Assembly: GCA_963736305.1 (NCBI GenBank) | Contig: CAVTOD010000004.1 | Coordinates: 62,001-126,000 of the forward strand | Source of the DNA: DASUPK01 sp963736305 | GTDB lineage: Bacteria > Actinomycetota > Thermoleophilia > Solirubrobacterales > 70-9 | Direction: 5' to 3' | DNA: 64,000 nucleotides | Shown: positions 1-8,510 of the stretch, piece by piece | Layout of the letters: each line of letters opens with the position of its first letter | Position numbering within the stretch: the stretch's first letter is position 1 | Position numbers and translations under genes: made by a program | The notes under the pieces: model-generated | What the model was told of the DNA's origin: nothing | The model's database searches: none | The model's input: the letters and a program-made list of their open reading frames with translations, nothing else

Positions 1-147
1 TCGGGCTCGGGCCGCGATCGCCGCATTCCCTTCGAGGTGGAGCACGGCCGTCACCTCGGAGGCCTCCATCACATGAACCTCCTGAACCACCCGGACGTCT
101 ACGAGCAGATCCGCGACTGGATAGCTAGCGCGGCAGTGCCCGCATAG
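1..147 (+). CDS. C-terminal fragment of an alpha/beta-hydrolase-like protein (partial)
   Basis: Only the last 48 codons lie in the window, in frame 1 from the left edge to a TAG. The visible tail contains LGGLHHMNLLNHPDVYEQI. An HH followed by M-N-L near the C terminus resembles the end of lipase/esterase-type alpha/beta hydrolases, where the catalytic His sits shortly before the last helix. The nucleophile region is outside the window, so the family is an inference from this short tail. The gene converges on nadE and the two overlap by 23 bases. Confidence 0.5.
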   Translation, partial: SGSGRDRRIPFEVEHGRHLGGLHHMNLLNHPDVYEQIRDWIASAAVPA

Positions 148-1903
148 ATCCGAAGCGGTTCGTGATCGGCAGGCGCCGGTCGCGGCCGAACGCCTTGGTC
201 GACACCCTGACCCCGGGCGGGGCCTGGCGGCGCTTGTACTCGGCGCGATCGACGAGCCTCACGACCTCGCGGACCGTCTCCTCGGAGAGGCCCTGCTCGA
301 CCAGCTCCTCGACGCCCTCGTCTCGCTCCACGTAGGCCTCGAGGATCCGATCGAGCGTCTCGTAGGGCGGAAGCGAATCCTCGTCGAGCTGATCCGGCCG
401 GAGCTCGGCGGAGGGTGGCCGCTCGATCACAGACGACGGGACCAGCTCGCGGCCCTCCTGCTCGTTCCTCCACCGCACCAGGCGGTAGACCAAGAGCTTG
501 AAGATGTCCTTGATCACGGCGAAGCCGCCCGCCATGTCGCCGTAGAGCGTCGCGTAACCGACCGACATCTCGCTCTTGTTCCCGGTGGTCAGGACGAGCC
601 AGCCGAACTTGTTGGAGAGTGCCATCACGAGGTTGCCTCGAATCCGGGCCTGCAGGTTCTCCTCGGCGAGGCCGGGCTCGGCGCCCTCGAAGCTCTCCGC
701 GAGCGCGTGCTCGTAGGACTCCATCGCCTCGGCGATCGAGATCTCGATCAGCTCGACGCCGAGATTGGCGGCAATCGTCCTGGCGTCTCCCTGGGTGTCG
801 TCGCTGGAGTGGGGGGAGGGCATCACGACCACGCTGACCCGGTCCGCGCCCAAGGCATCCACAGCGACGAGGACGACCAGGGCCGAGTCGATCCCACCGC
901 TGAGTGCGATCACGACGTGCTCGAAGCCGTTCTTCTCGACGTAGTCGCGGAGGCCGAGCGCGAGCGCGCCGTAGACCTCCGCCTCCTCGCTGCCGAGTGG
1001 CTCTGCGAGGCGCGGCTCGACGTGCCCATGGGGATCGGCGCCGGAGCTGAGCTCCGCGAGAACGCGCACGTCTCCCGTGGATGAGGCGCCATCGGAGCCG
1101 TCGGTAGCCGGCACCATCAGGTCGCAGACCAGGAGCTCCGGCACGAACTGGGCTGCGCGCGCGAGGGTCTCTCCGTCAGGTCCGATCACCACGCTGGTCC
1201 CGTCGAAGACCAGCTCGTCCTGGCCTCCGACCATGTTGCAGAGAGCGAACGCGGCGCCGTTGGTGCGGGCGCGGTCGGCGATCATTCCCTCCCGCGCCCT
1301 GCCCTTGCCGCGGTGATACGGCGAGGCGGAGGCGTTGACGACCAGGTGGGCACCCGCCGCGACCTCGTCGGCCTCCGGGAAGCCCGGGTGCCAGATGTCC
1401 TCGCACACGGTCAGCCCGACCAGGGCGCCGTCGACGTCGACCAGGGCGGGGTCGATCCCGGGCTCGAAGTAGCGGCGCTCGTCGAAGACCCCGTAGTTGG
1501 GGAGGTGACACTTCCGGTAGATCGCGCGGACCTCTCCGGCGGCAAGCACCGCGAGGGAGTTGTAGGCCGGGGGAGGGGGCGCGTCGATCAGCGGATCGAA
1601 GTGCTCCAGCTCCTTGGGCGAGCGCTCGACCCGCTCGGGGAAGCCGACCAGCGCCACGGTCCCATCGATCTCGGCGGCGATCGCGTCGAGGCCCTGGCGC
1701 ACGGCATCGAGGAAGTCCCGGCGAAGCACGAGGTCCTCGGGCGGATACCCACTGAGGCAAAGCTCGGGCAGGAGCACGAGCTGTGCGCCGGCGTCCCGCG
1801 CGCGCTCGATTGACTCAGAGATCAGCCTGACGTTGCCCTCGATGTCCCCCACGGTGGGGTCGATCTGGGCGAGCGCCAGGCGTAGGTGAGTGGTCTCTGC
1901 CAT
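125..1903 (-). CDS. nadE: Glutamine-dependent NAD(+) synthetase
   Basis: Makes NAD from deamido-NAD, ATP and glutamine in the cytosol (last step of NAD synthesis). The 592-residue product has two domains. The N-terminal nitrilase-type glutaminase keeps the Glu-Lys-Cys triad: E47 in LLPEL, K131 in YRKCHLPNYG and C167 in TVCEDIW. The C-terminal synthetase carries the ATP-PPi loop SGGIDS at 335-340. Length fits the long, ammonia-channelling bacterial form. I chose the ATG at 1903 (MAETTHLRLALAQ) rather than an upstream in-frame start because the nitrilase fold begins immediately after it. It is divergent from the metallopeptidase-like gene at 1936, so the 32-base gap should hold both promoters. 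Confidence 0.95.
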   Translation of the reverse strand: MAETTHLRLALAQIDPTVGDIEGNVRLISESIERARDAGAQLVLLPELCLSGYPPEDLVLRRDFLDAVRQGLDAIAAEIDGTVALVGFPERVERSPKELEHFDPLIDAPPPPAYNSLAVLAAGEVRAIYRKCHLPNYGVFDERRYFEPGIDPALVDVDGALVGLTVCEDIWHPGFPEADEVAAGAHLVVNASASPYHRGKGRAREGMIADRARTNGAAFALCNMVGGQDELVFDGTSVVIGPDGETLARAAQFVPELLVCDLMVPATDGSDGASSTGDVRVLAELSSGADPHGHVEPRLAEPLGSEEAEVYGALALGLRDYVEKNGFEHVVIALSGGIDSALVVLVAVDALGADRVSVVVMPSPHSSDDTQGDARTIAANLGVELIEISIAEAMESYEHALAESFEGAEPGLAEENLQARIRGNLVMALSNKFGWLVLTTGNKSEMSVGYATLYGDMAGGFAVIKDIFKLLVYRLVRWRNEQEGRELVPSSVIERPPSAELRPDQLDEDSLPPYETLDRILEAYVERDEGVEELVEQGLSEETVREVVRLVDRAEYKRRQAPPGVRVSTKAFGRDRRLPITNRFGSMRALPR

Positions 1904-1935
1904 GGCCCAAGTATGGCGACGGGGGAAGCCCATCC

Positions 1936-2397
1936 GTGAAGGTGGCTACCCTGCCGCGCGTGTTCAGGCAGGACAAGACACCGCGCACGCGCAAGGGCGT
2001 CGAGCTGATGGAGGCCCACATCGAAGATCTCTGCCGGGAGCACGGCATCGAGCTCTCGGGCTCCTCGGCGCGCGGACGGGCGATCCGCTGGCGCGGCGGC
2101 AGGCTCGAAATCTCGATCCCGCCGATTCGCGGGCAGGTCTCCTACTTCATCGCCCTCCACGAGATCGGGCACCTGGTGGGGAAGGGTCGCTCCGCGCCCC
2201 GGCTCGAGTCAGAGGCGAACGCCTGGCTGTTCGCGCTCGAGAACTGTGTGGTGCAGCCCACGCCGGCCACGAAACGCTCGATCTCGCGCCGCCTGCAGGG
2301 TTACCTCGCCTGGGCGCGGAACCGCCAGCACCGCCGCGTCCCGCCGCGCATCCCGCCACGGGAGCACCCCTTCTGGGCGCTACTCCAGCTCGGCTAG
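1936..2397 (+). CDS. Zinc-metallopeptidase-like protein with HEIGH motif (ImmA/IrrE-like)
   Basis: 153 residues with the metzincin/gluzincin-type motif HEIGH at 75-79 in a hydrophobic helix (YFIALHEIGHL). Downstream are an acidic ESEANAWLF segment, which could supply the third zinc ligand, and a basic C-terminal tail. ImmA/IrrE (DUF955) peptidases that cleave repressors have this layout and size, but none of their DNA-binding partners is adjacent. The start at 1936 is the first ATG, and a later start is possible. The gene ends convergently with the potassium channel gene, with a 4-base overlap of stop codons. Peptidase activity is inferred from the motif only. Confidence 0.6.
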   Translation: MKVATLPRVFRQDKTPRTRKGVELMEAHIEDLCREHGIELSGSSARGRAIRWRGGRLEISIPPIRGQVSYFIALHEIGHLVGKGRSAPRLESEANAWLFALENCVVQPTPATKRSISRRLQGYLAWARNRQHRRVPPRIPPREHPFWALLQLG

Positions 2398-3071
2398 ACG
2401 GTCTTACCCCTGCCACGCCGCTGCCCCGGCCGCACCGCCTCCAGGTTGCTGATGATCACCGCGACGACACTGACCAGGTAGAGCTGGCCCAGCAGCGCCT
2501 CCGTGATCGCGAGGGAGCGGCCCAGGTTCGTGGCCGCCACCAGGTCCCCGTACCCAACCGTCGTCAAGGTCGTGTAGCTGAAGTAGAGGAAGTCATCGCG
2601 GTCGTGGTGCCCCGCCTGGACGAAGAAGGGCGTGGAGGAGAGCTCATCGACGGTGGCGTAGGCGACCCCGAAGAGCAGGCCGATCAAGAGGTAGAGGCAG
2701 AGAACCCCGAACATCGTCTGCATGGTGACCGCGCCCGCCTCGTTGAATTGCTGGCGCAGCCCGGAGACCAGCGCCGGCGGCGTCAACAGCAGATAGAGGA
2801 GAGCGACGAGCGCCGCCGAGCTGTCCCCGAACTGACCGCTGCCGAAGAGGGCGGCGGCTGTGCCGGCTATTCCGAAGACCGCCGCGCCGACGCTCAGCGC
2901 GATCACCCCTCGGTGAGCGCGCGACGAGACCACGGCCGCGACCAGCACCGCCGCCTGGAGCATCACTTCGACCAAGTGCCCGCCGTCGCCGCGCGGCGAC
3001 GCGAGCGAGAACGTGATCGTCGCCAGGATCAGCAGCAGGACGATCCCGAAGCGGTAGTGAATCCTGTGCAC
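2394..3071 (-). CDS. Potassium channel protein (pore-domain, Ion_trans_2 type)
   Basis: 225-residue membrane protein. The selectivity filter TTVGYGD (161-166 region) lies in a pore loop after YFSYTTL, between two hydrophobic helices (about 121-141 and 175-193), the signature of K+-selective channels. Three more hydrophobic stretches precede the pore, near residues 8-24, 34-50 and 55-77. No arginine-rich voltage-sensor helix is visible, and there is no RCK/TrkA-N regulatory domain because the protein ends about 30 residues after the last helix. It probably sets membrane potential or K+ flux in the cytoplasmic membrane. It converges with the metallopeptidase gene. Confidence 0.85.
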   Translation of the reverse strand: MHRIHYRFGIVLLLILATITFSLASPRGDGGHLVEVMLQAAVLVAAVVSSRAHRGVIALSVGAAVFGIAGTAAALFGSGQFGDSSAALVALLYLLLTPPALVSGLRQQFNEAGAVTMQTMFGVLCLYLLIGLLFGVAYATVDELSSTPFFVQAGHHDRDDFLYFSYTTLTTVGYGDLVAATNLGRSLAITEALLGQLYLVSVVAVIISNLEAVRPGQRRGRGKTV

Positions 3072-3121
3072 GCGCTGATCATCGCCCCCGCCCAGGACGC
3101 AACCGGCGGTCCGTCAGGCGA

Positions 3122-4201
3122 TCAGCAGGATATGGCGCGCGGGTCCAGGCGCTTGTCGCGGGTGGCGCCCTCGGCCCTGTTGTTGCCGTGGCCGCACTTG
3201 ATCCTGAAGTCGCGTACGCCGTCCTTGGCCCGCAGGAAGTCGATTCCGCCCTTGCCCTTGAGCACGTCGCGTCCGCGGTTCCCGACGACTAGATCGCCAT
3301 CGGGGCCGCCCGAGACCAGATCGTTCCCGTGCCCGCCGAACAGGCGGTCCGCGCCGATCCAGCCACGGAGGAGGTCACGTCCCTCGCCCCCGAGGACCAG
3401 GTCATCGCCCTCTAGGCCCAGAAGCGTGTCGTTGCCGTTGTTGCCCGAGAGGACGTCGTTGCCCGCGGCGCCGATCAGCGTCTCGGAGCTCGAGTCGCCC
3501 GCCAGCAGGTCGGCCTGCGGCGTTCCGCCGAGCACCTCGATGTCGCCATGGACGGTGTCGCGCCCGGCAGTTCCCTGATCCTCGACTCCTCCGTCGTTGC
3601 CGTTGCCCGAGCCGATCGTCACATTGACCGGGGTGGTCCTGCCCGGGGGATAGGCAAGGGCGTCTGTGCCGCTGCCGCCGGAGATGTCGTCGGGGCCATC
3701 ACCGGCCTCGATCGAATCCCTTCCGCTTCCGCCGCGAACGTCATCCGCCAGCGAGGAGCCCTGGATCGAATCGTTCCCCGATCCACCGGTCAGCGTCCCG
3801 TGCCCGCTGACGCCGTCGTCGCCGCTACCGCCGTCGAGATTGCCCCTGATCGTGGAGGGGATAGTGTTCAGGTCCATGAAGATCGAGTCCGCGAGCGCGT
3901 CGGTGTCGACCGAGATCGTCTTGATCCCGGTGCCGGGGCAGGTGGCGCTGTGGGCATCGACCGCGACGCAGGTGCCGTTGGGCGTCAGGTTCGCGGTGGA
4001 GTCGGTGACCGCGTAGAGGTCCATTCCGGCGTCATAGCTCACCGTCACCCGGTTGACCTCGCTCCCGGCCTCCAGCACCCTGACCGTGTTCCCACCCGAA
4101 ACCGTGACGCTCGACGCGAGCGCACTCGATGCCGCCGTCAATGCCGCGACCACCCCAATCGCCGCGGCCAGCAGTCCCTTTGTGATCGATCCCTTCGGCA
4201 T
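3122..4201 (-). CDS. Secreted protein with RTX-type calcium-binding repeats
   Basis: 359 residues from the ATG at 4201. An N-terminal signal peptide (MPKGSITKGLLAAAIGVVAA, then ALASS) directs export. After a beta-rich region of about 100 residues, nonapeptide repeats of the form GGxGxDxxx run almost to the end (LDGGSGDDGV, LTGGSGNDSI, RGGSGRDSI, SGGSGTDAL, LGLEGDDLV, FGGHGNDLV). Such repeats fold as a parallel beta roll that binds Ca2+ outside the cell. No protease or lipase domain is visible, so the role could be structural or adhesive. The frame stays open upstream to 4432, but the signal peptide fixes the start. Two cysteines flank the signal-proximal region and one closes the C terminus. 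Confidence 0.8.
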   Translation of the reverse strand: MPKGSITKGLLAAAIGVVAALTAASSALASSVTVSGGNTVRVLEAGSEVNRVTVSYDAGMDLYAVTDSTANLTPNGTCVAVDAHSATCPGTGIKTISVDTDALADSIFMDLNTIPSTIRGNLDGGSGDDGVSGHGTLTGGSGNDSIQGSSLADDVRGGSGRDSIEAGDGPDDISGGSGTDALAYPPGRTTPVNVTIGSGNGNDGGVEDQGTAGRDTVHGDIEVLGGTPQADLLAGDSSSETLIGAAGNDVLSGNNGNDTLLGLEGDDLVLGGEGRDLLRGWIGADRLFGGHGNDLVSGGPDGDLVVGNRGRDVLKGKGGIDFLRAKDGVRDFRIKCGHGNNRAEGATRDKRLDPRAISC

Positions 4202-4259
4202 GCTTGCTCTTTGACCTGAAACACGCCGATCCCCGCAACGGATCGCTTCAGGGGCCGCT

Positions 4260-4760
4260 TCAGAGCAGCTTCTCGACCACGAGCACGTCCTTCCACTCGC
4301 CGTCGAGCATGCCGTGACGATCGTGCACTCCCACCTCGCGCCAGCCGAGGCCACCGACCATCGCGATGCTGGGTCCGTTCGAGGTGAAGATCTTGCCGAC
4401 GAGCTTGTGCGCCCCGTCGGCGGAGGCCGCATCGGCCAGGGCTTCCAGGAGCACGCGGCCGACGCCCGTCCGCCTCACCCCGCGCTCGACGTAGAGCGTG
4501 GCCTCGCGGACGCCGTCGTAGTAGTGGTGGTTGTCGGCATAGGGGCTCGCCTTCGCCCAGCCGACCAGCGCGTCGTCGCGCTCCGCCACCACGACCAGAT
4601 CGCTCTCGATCCAGCGGGCGGCGTCAGCGGCGTCCGCGGGCCGCGTTTCGAAGGTGGCCACGCGGTCCTCGACTCCCTGGTTGAAGATCTCGGCGACAGT
4701 CTCGGCGTCGCCAGGCTCGGCCGGGCGAACCGACGGCGGCGTTCTTTCCGATCCGTTCAC
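4260..4760 (-). CDS. GNAT acetyltransferase, phosphinothricin N-acetyltransferase-like
   Basis: 166 residues covering one complete GNAT domain. The acetyl-CoA binding motif reads RRTGVGRVLLEALADAA. The N terminus (VRPAEPGDAETVAEIFNQGV) and the C-terminal HDRHGMLDGEWKDVLVVE strongly resemble the PAT/MnaT subgroup that acetylates phosphinothricin, methionine sulfone or similar amino acids. The true substrate cannot be told from sequence, and many PAT-like proteins act on amino-acid analogues. It is divergent from the VKOR gene at 4783. Confidence 0.8.
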   Translation of the reverse strand: MNGSERTPPSVRPAEPGDAETVAEIFNQGVEDRVATFETRPADAADAARWIESDLVVVAERDDALVGWAKASPYADNHHYYDGVREATLYVERGVRRTGVGRVLLEALADAASADGAHKLVGKIFTSNGPSIAMVGGLGWREVGVHDRHGMLDGEWKDVLVVEKLL

Positions 4761-4782
4761 GTGAGCTTCATAGCATTGGCGA

Positions 4783-5241
4783 ATGCCGTCCGAGAAAAAC
4801 CTGCGTATCGCTGCCGCCGTGCTGGCAGTGCTTGGGCTTGCCGTCGCGATCTACATCGTGGTTGCGGACAGCGGGGGAGGGGCTCCCAAGTGCCTGGCCG
4901 GCGGGGGAGGGTGCGAGACCGTCGCCAACAGCCGCTACTCGCATCTGGCGGGAATCAACGTGGCCGTGTTCGGCATCCTCGGCTACATCGTGCTGTTCGC
5001 CGCGGCCGTCGTGCCCGGCGACATGGGCCGCTTCGGCGGGTTCCTCGCGGCGCTCATCGGCTTCGGCTTCAGCGCCTACCTGACCTACCTGGAGCTGTTC
5101 GTGATCGATGCGATCTGCCAGTGGTGCCTGGCGAGTGCCATCGTGATGGCGCTCTCCCTGGCCGTCGCGGCGGCACGCGCATTCGCCTACACGGGCCGAG
5201 AGCTCGGGCCACCCCCGATACAGTCCCCGCATGGAAGGTAG
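4783..5241 (+). CDS. Vitamin K epoxide reductase (VKOR) family membrane protein
   Basis: 152 residues with four hydrophobic segments. It has the VKOR cysteine set: a loop pair C37/C44 with the nearby conserved Ser of SRYS, and the active-site CxxC at 112-115 (ICQWC). Bacterial VKOR re-oxidises a periplasmic/extracytoplasmic DsbA-like partner and passes electrons to quinone, doing the job of DsbB. The next gene encodes exactly such a partner and begins 11 bases before this one ends, so the two form a disulfide-forming unit. Adding this pathway is common in actinobacteria. Confidence 0.93.
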   Translation: MPSEKNLRIAAAVLAVLGLAVAIYIVVADSGGGAPKCLAGGGGCETVANSRYSHLAGINVAVFGILGYIVLFAAAVVPGDMGRFGGFLAALIGFGFSAYLTYLELFVIDAICQWCLASAIVMALSLAVAAARAFAYTGRELGPPPIQSPHGR

Positions 5242-6016
5242 GCATGACGAGCGAGAGCGCCTGCGCGAGGAGCGGCAGGCCGCCGAATCACAGGACGCCG
5301 CCGCGCAGCAGGCACGCAAGCGGCGCGTCCAGTACCTGAGCCTCGCGGCGTTCGGGGCGGTCGCCGTGATCGTCGCCCTGATCGTGATCAGCCAGTCCGG
5401 CGGCAGCAACGACAGCAGCAACAACACGCCGACGAACGTCTCGAACGTCAAGGGGATTGCGCAGGTCAACTCCGAGCTCCAAGGCCTCACGCAGAGCGGT
5501 CAGACGCTGGGGGACTCGAGCGCGCCGGTCACGCTGACCGAGTTCGGCGATCCCCAATGCCCGGTCTGCGCGGACTTCTCGCAGCAGATCGCCGCGCAGG
5601 TGATCTCGAGCGATGTCAAGGGCGGCACCGTGAAGTTCGTCTACCAGCCGTACCTGATCATCGGGCCTGACTCGAAGCCGGCGATGCAGGCGATCCTGGC
5701 GGCCGGCGAGCAGGGCAAGTTCTGGAACTACCTGCAGCTCTTCTACGCGAACCAGGGCGGGGAGAACTCGGGCTACGTCACGGACGACTTCCTGACGAGC
5801 CTCGCCAATGCCGCCGGCGTCTCGGACCTCGACAAGTGGAACCAATCCCGGAACTCCTCGAGCTGGGACTCGATCATCGCCAAGGGCACCACTAACGCGG
5901 AGGGCTTCGGCTTCAACGGAACGCCGTCGCTCGTCGCCCAGGGACCGAACGGCACGAAGACGATCAACGGGTTCGGCCTCCCCGAGATTCAGGCGGCGAT
6001 CCAGCAGGTCAGCTAG
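5231..6016 (+). CDS. Membrane-anchored DsbA-like thiol-disulfide oxidoreductase
   Basis: 261 residues: a charged cytoplasmic N terminus (about 1-33), one transmembrane helix (about 35-55), a Ser/Asn-rich linker, then a thioredoxin-fold domain with the active site C110-P-V-C113 in FGDPQCPVCADF. The cis-Pro loop is likely FNGTPSLV near the C terminus. It should introduce disulfides into exported proteins and be re-oxidised by the VKOR encoded just upstream. The ATG at 5231 overlaps the VKOR gene by 11 bases, implying translational coupling. Confidence 0.92.
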   Translation: MEGRHDERERLREERQAAESQDAAAQQARKRRVQYLSLAAFGAVAVIVALIVISQSGGSNDSSNNTPTNVSNVKGIAQVNSELQGLTQSGQTLGDSSAPVTLTEFGDPQCPVCADFSQQIAAQVISSDVKGGTVKFVYQPYLIIGPDSKPAMQAILAAGEQGKFWNYLQLFYANQGGENSGYVTDDFLTSLANAAGVSDLDKWNQSRNSSSWDSIIAKGTTNAEGFGFNGTPSLVAQGPNGTKTINGFGLPEIQAAIQQVS

Positions 6017-6034
6017 GACCTTTACCTTGACGGG

Positions 6035-6760
6035 GTGGCCGGGAACCAAGGAGACAAACGCCGCCTGCTGGTGATCACCGCGGACGACTACGGCTATTGG
6101 CCGTCGTACAACCAGGGAATTCTCGAGGCGATCGAGATGGGTGGAATCGACTCGGTCAGCGCGATGGTCGACCGCGAGTACTGCGAGGCGGCACCGTTGC
6201 TCGAGACCGGGGTGGAGATCGGCCTGCACATCGAGTTCGAGGGGCGCTGGGGCCCGCGGAGCGGCGCGCCGGCGCGCACCTCGCTCAGGGTCCAGCTCGA
6301 GCGCTTCGGTGACATCTTCGGCCGCTGGCCGTCCTTTCTGAACGGGCACAAGCACTGTCACGCCCGGCCGGAGCTGGCGACACCCGTGTTCCAGATGGCC
6401 CAGCAGATCGGTGCGCCGGTCCGCTCAGTGAACCCCGATCATCGTCAGTGGCTCCGCGAGCGCGGGATCGACACCCCGGACCTGCTGATCGGCCGTACGC
6501 GCAGCAACGAGCCGGATGAGCCCACCGAGCTTCGCTCGCTGAAGCCAGGAGTGACCGAGTGGGTCACCCACCCCGGCCACCCGGATTCTGCATCGGGATC
6601 GAGCTACGACGTCGCGCGACAGGAGGACCTCGCGCTGCTCCAGAAGGTCATGGTCCGAGCCCGGTTCGACGAGCCCATCTGGGGGGATGCCAGGCGGTCC
6701 CCGATGAAGGAGGCCTTCAGCCAGGATCGCGGCGACGTGGAGGAGTCAGCCGCCGACTAG
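6035..6760 (+). CDS. ChbG/YdjC-family carbohydrate deacetylase
   Basis: 241 residues. The family signature opens the protein (LLVITADDYGYWPSYNQGIL) with the metal-binding Asp pair. Further metal/catalytic residues appear in EIGLHIEFEG and NGHKHCHARPE, and the C-terminal motif is VTHPGHPD. ChbG removes an N-acetyl group from chitin-derived disaccharides, and other members act on different acetylated sugars. No sugar-uptake genes flank it, so the substrate is open. The start is a GTG at 6035, 18 bases after the DsbA-like stop, so it may share that transcript. Confidence 0.85.
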   Translation: MAGNQGDKRRLLVITADDYGYWPSYNQGILEAIEMGGIDSVSAMVDREYCEAAPLLETGVEIGLHIEFEGRWGPRSGAPARTSLRVQLERFGDIFGRWPSFLNGHKHCHARPELATPVFQMAQQIGAPVRSVNPDHRQWLRERGIDTPDLLIGRTRSNEPDEPTELRSLKPGVTEWVTHPGHPDSASGSSYDVARQEDLALLQKVMVRARFDEPIWGDARRSPMKEAFSQDRGDVEESAAD

Positions 6761-8244
6761 CCGGCCGGCGACTCTTCGCGCTCGCCGTGGCCGTTTAGCT
6801 CCGCCGCGTCGGGCTCGACATCCGCCCGCGGCACGAATCGCCGGAAGAGCCCGGGCCTGCCGCCGGCGGCCTCGATCAGCTCGCCGATGGATTCCTCGAG
6901 ATCCTCGGCAAGATCCTGGAGATCCGGCATCCCGTCGTAGTCGCCGATCAGTCCGAAGTTGACCTGCCCGTCGTAGCTCATGATCCCGATGCAGACGCCC
7001 TGGTTCTTGGCGAGCGGGACCATCGGGAAGACCCGCTCCATCCGGCGACCCAACAGGTACAGCGGGAACTGCGGGCCGGGGATGTTGGTGACCACGAGGT
7101 TGAAGAAGCGCTGTCGCGACTGCAGGCGCGCAGCCTGGCCCGCGATGGTCGGCGGCGCGAAGTCCGCAAGCTGGGTCAGCAACGTGGCGCCCATCGCCTG
7201 CTTGGACTGCTTCAGATCGCCCATCGACTGGCGAACCAGCTCCATCCGGCGCACCGGGTCCTCGCACCACACGGGGAGGGGAGCCATCATGGTCGTCACC
7301 TGGTTCCCGAGGGATCCGTGCTGGTCCTTCGTGCGGACGCTGACCGGAACCATCGCCCGGAGCTCCAGCGCGGCGGTCGAGTGGCCCCGCTTGCGCATGT
7401 AGCGGCCGAGCGCTCCCGCGACCGCGGCCAGGATCACATCGTTGACGGTGCCTCCGAGCTCGTTCTTCACCTGCTTCATGTCCGAGAGAGAGGCGCGAAC
7501 CCAGGCGAACCGGCGGTGCGGTCCGACGTCGAAGTTGAACGGGCTTTTTGGCGCGGCGATCCCGGCCCAGGCGAAGGTGCCGGCGGCGACGACCGCCTCG
7601 GTGGCCTTGCGCAGCGCCCGGCGCGGTCCGCGCGCGACGCGGCGGATGCTCCGGGTGATCTCACGCGGGTCGACCGCCCGCTGGACCAGCGCTTCGGAGA
7701 GCAGCTGGGCGCCACTCGGCTCCGGCTCGGGGATCCAGCGCTCGAGCGGTGTGGATTGCTCGGCGGGCTCCTTCTCGGCGTCGAAGAGGACCGTGGTTAT
7801 GTCAACTCCGGAGACGCCGTCGACCATCGCGTGATGCGTCTTGCCGACGATCGCGAAGCGCCCGCCCTTCAGCCCCTCGATCAACCAGAGCTCCCAGAGG
7901 GGCTTGGAGCGGTCGAGCTGCTGGGAGAAGATCCGCGCGGCCAGCACCCGCAGCTGCTGCTCCGTGCCGGGCTCGGGCAGGGAGGTGTGGCGCACGTGGT
8001 AGGCGAGATTCAGGTGCGGATCGTCGACCCACACCGGGCGGCCCTGCCCGAAGGGCACCTCGCGAATCTTCTGGCGGAACCTGGGCACGAGGTGAAGGCG
8101 CGACTCGATGTGGTCGCGAAACTCCAGATAGGGGGGAGCGGGACCCTCGAACAGGGTCGTCGAGGCGACGTGCATATGGGTCCCATCCCGCTCCAGATGC
8201 AGGAATGAGGTGTCGAGCCCACTGAGGCGGTCGGTCATCTCCAT
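6757..8244 (-). CDS. WS/DGAT-type O-acyltransferase (wax ester synthase/diacylglycerol acyltransferase)
   Basis: 495 residues. The condensing-domain active site HHAMVDG sits at 137-143 (HHxxxDG). The N terminus (MTDRLSGLDTSFLHLE) and the C-terminal WS_DGAT domain (NLVVTNIPGP, YDGQVNFGL) match the family from end to end. These enzymes transfer acyl-CoA to diacylglycerol or fatty alcohols at the membrane and make storage lipids in actinobacteria. Two adjacent ATGs (8244 and 8238) are possible starts; the frame is open farther upstream but that part does not look like the family. Its stop codon overlaps the deacetylase stop (CTAG shared, convergent). Confidence 0.93.
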   Translation of the reverse strand: MEMTDRLSGLDTSFLHLERDGTHMHVASTTLFEGPAPPYLEFRDHIESRLHLVPRFRQKIREVPFGQGRPVWVDDPHLNLAYHVRHTSLPEPGTEQQLRVLAARIFSQQLDRSKPLWELWLIEGLKGGRFAIVGKTHHAMVDGVSGVDITTVLFDAEKEPAEQSTPLERWIPEPEPSGAQLLSEALVQRAVDPREITRSIRRVARGPRRALRKATEAVVAAGTFAWAGIAAPKSPFNFDVGPHRRFAWVRASLSDMKQVKNELGGTVNDVILAAVAGALGRYMRKRGHSTAALELRAMVPVSVRTKDQHGSLGNQVTTMMAPLPVWCEDPVRRMELVRQSMGDLKQSKQAMGATLLTQLADFAPPTIAGQAARLQSRQRFFNLVVTNIPGPQFPLYLLGRRMERVFPMVPLAKNQGVCIGIMSYDGQVNFGLIGDYDGMPDLQDLAEDLEESIGELIEAAGGRPGLFRRFVPRADVEPDAAELNGHGEREESPAG

Positions 8245-8329
8245 GATCGTCGCATACCGACTGTGCTGACCCTCACACTTCTTCGCAAATAGCGAACCTA
8301 CCCTGCCCTGTTCGATAGTCGCCAAACAA

Positions 8330-8490
8330 CTCGCCTAATCACGTCGACGGAGATCACGTGAGCGGGGGAACCAATCGCCGGCACCATCGCAGCACGCCGG
8401 CCGGGGCGAATGGGGCGGTGTTCCGCCCTTAGCGGTAATGGCTCGATGTTGGGCCGCCGCGAGCCCGTCAGCTAACCCCGTAGGCGGCAG
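8330..8490 (+). promoter_or_regulatory. Cyclic di-AMP riboswitch (ydaO/yuaA class)
   Basis: The 180-base leader of the RlpA-like gene carries the conserved blocks of this RNA class: GGGGGAACCAATCG (8373 region), GGGGCGAATGGGG (8404 region) and GAGCCCGTCAGCTAACCCCG (8461-8480). The outer helix closes between CGCCT at 8332-8336 and AGGCG at 8482-8486. In actinobacteria this riboswitch usually precedes cell-wall hydrolases and RlpA-like proteins and shuts them off at high c-di-AMP, which fits the gene 20 bases downstream. A terminator is not obvious, so control could be at the ribosome binding site (AGAGAGGCAGG at about 8490). Confidence 0.88.
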
Positions 8491-8510
8491 AGAGAGGCAG
8501 GTGGATTCAC

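Noticed and set aside
1890..3578. 562-codon plus-strand open frame
   Set aside because: Overlaps the metallopeptidase-like gene in another frame and is antisense to the potassium channel; no protein features.
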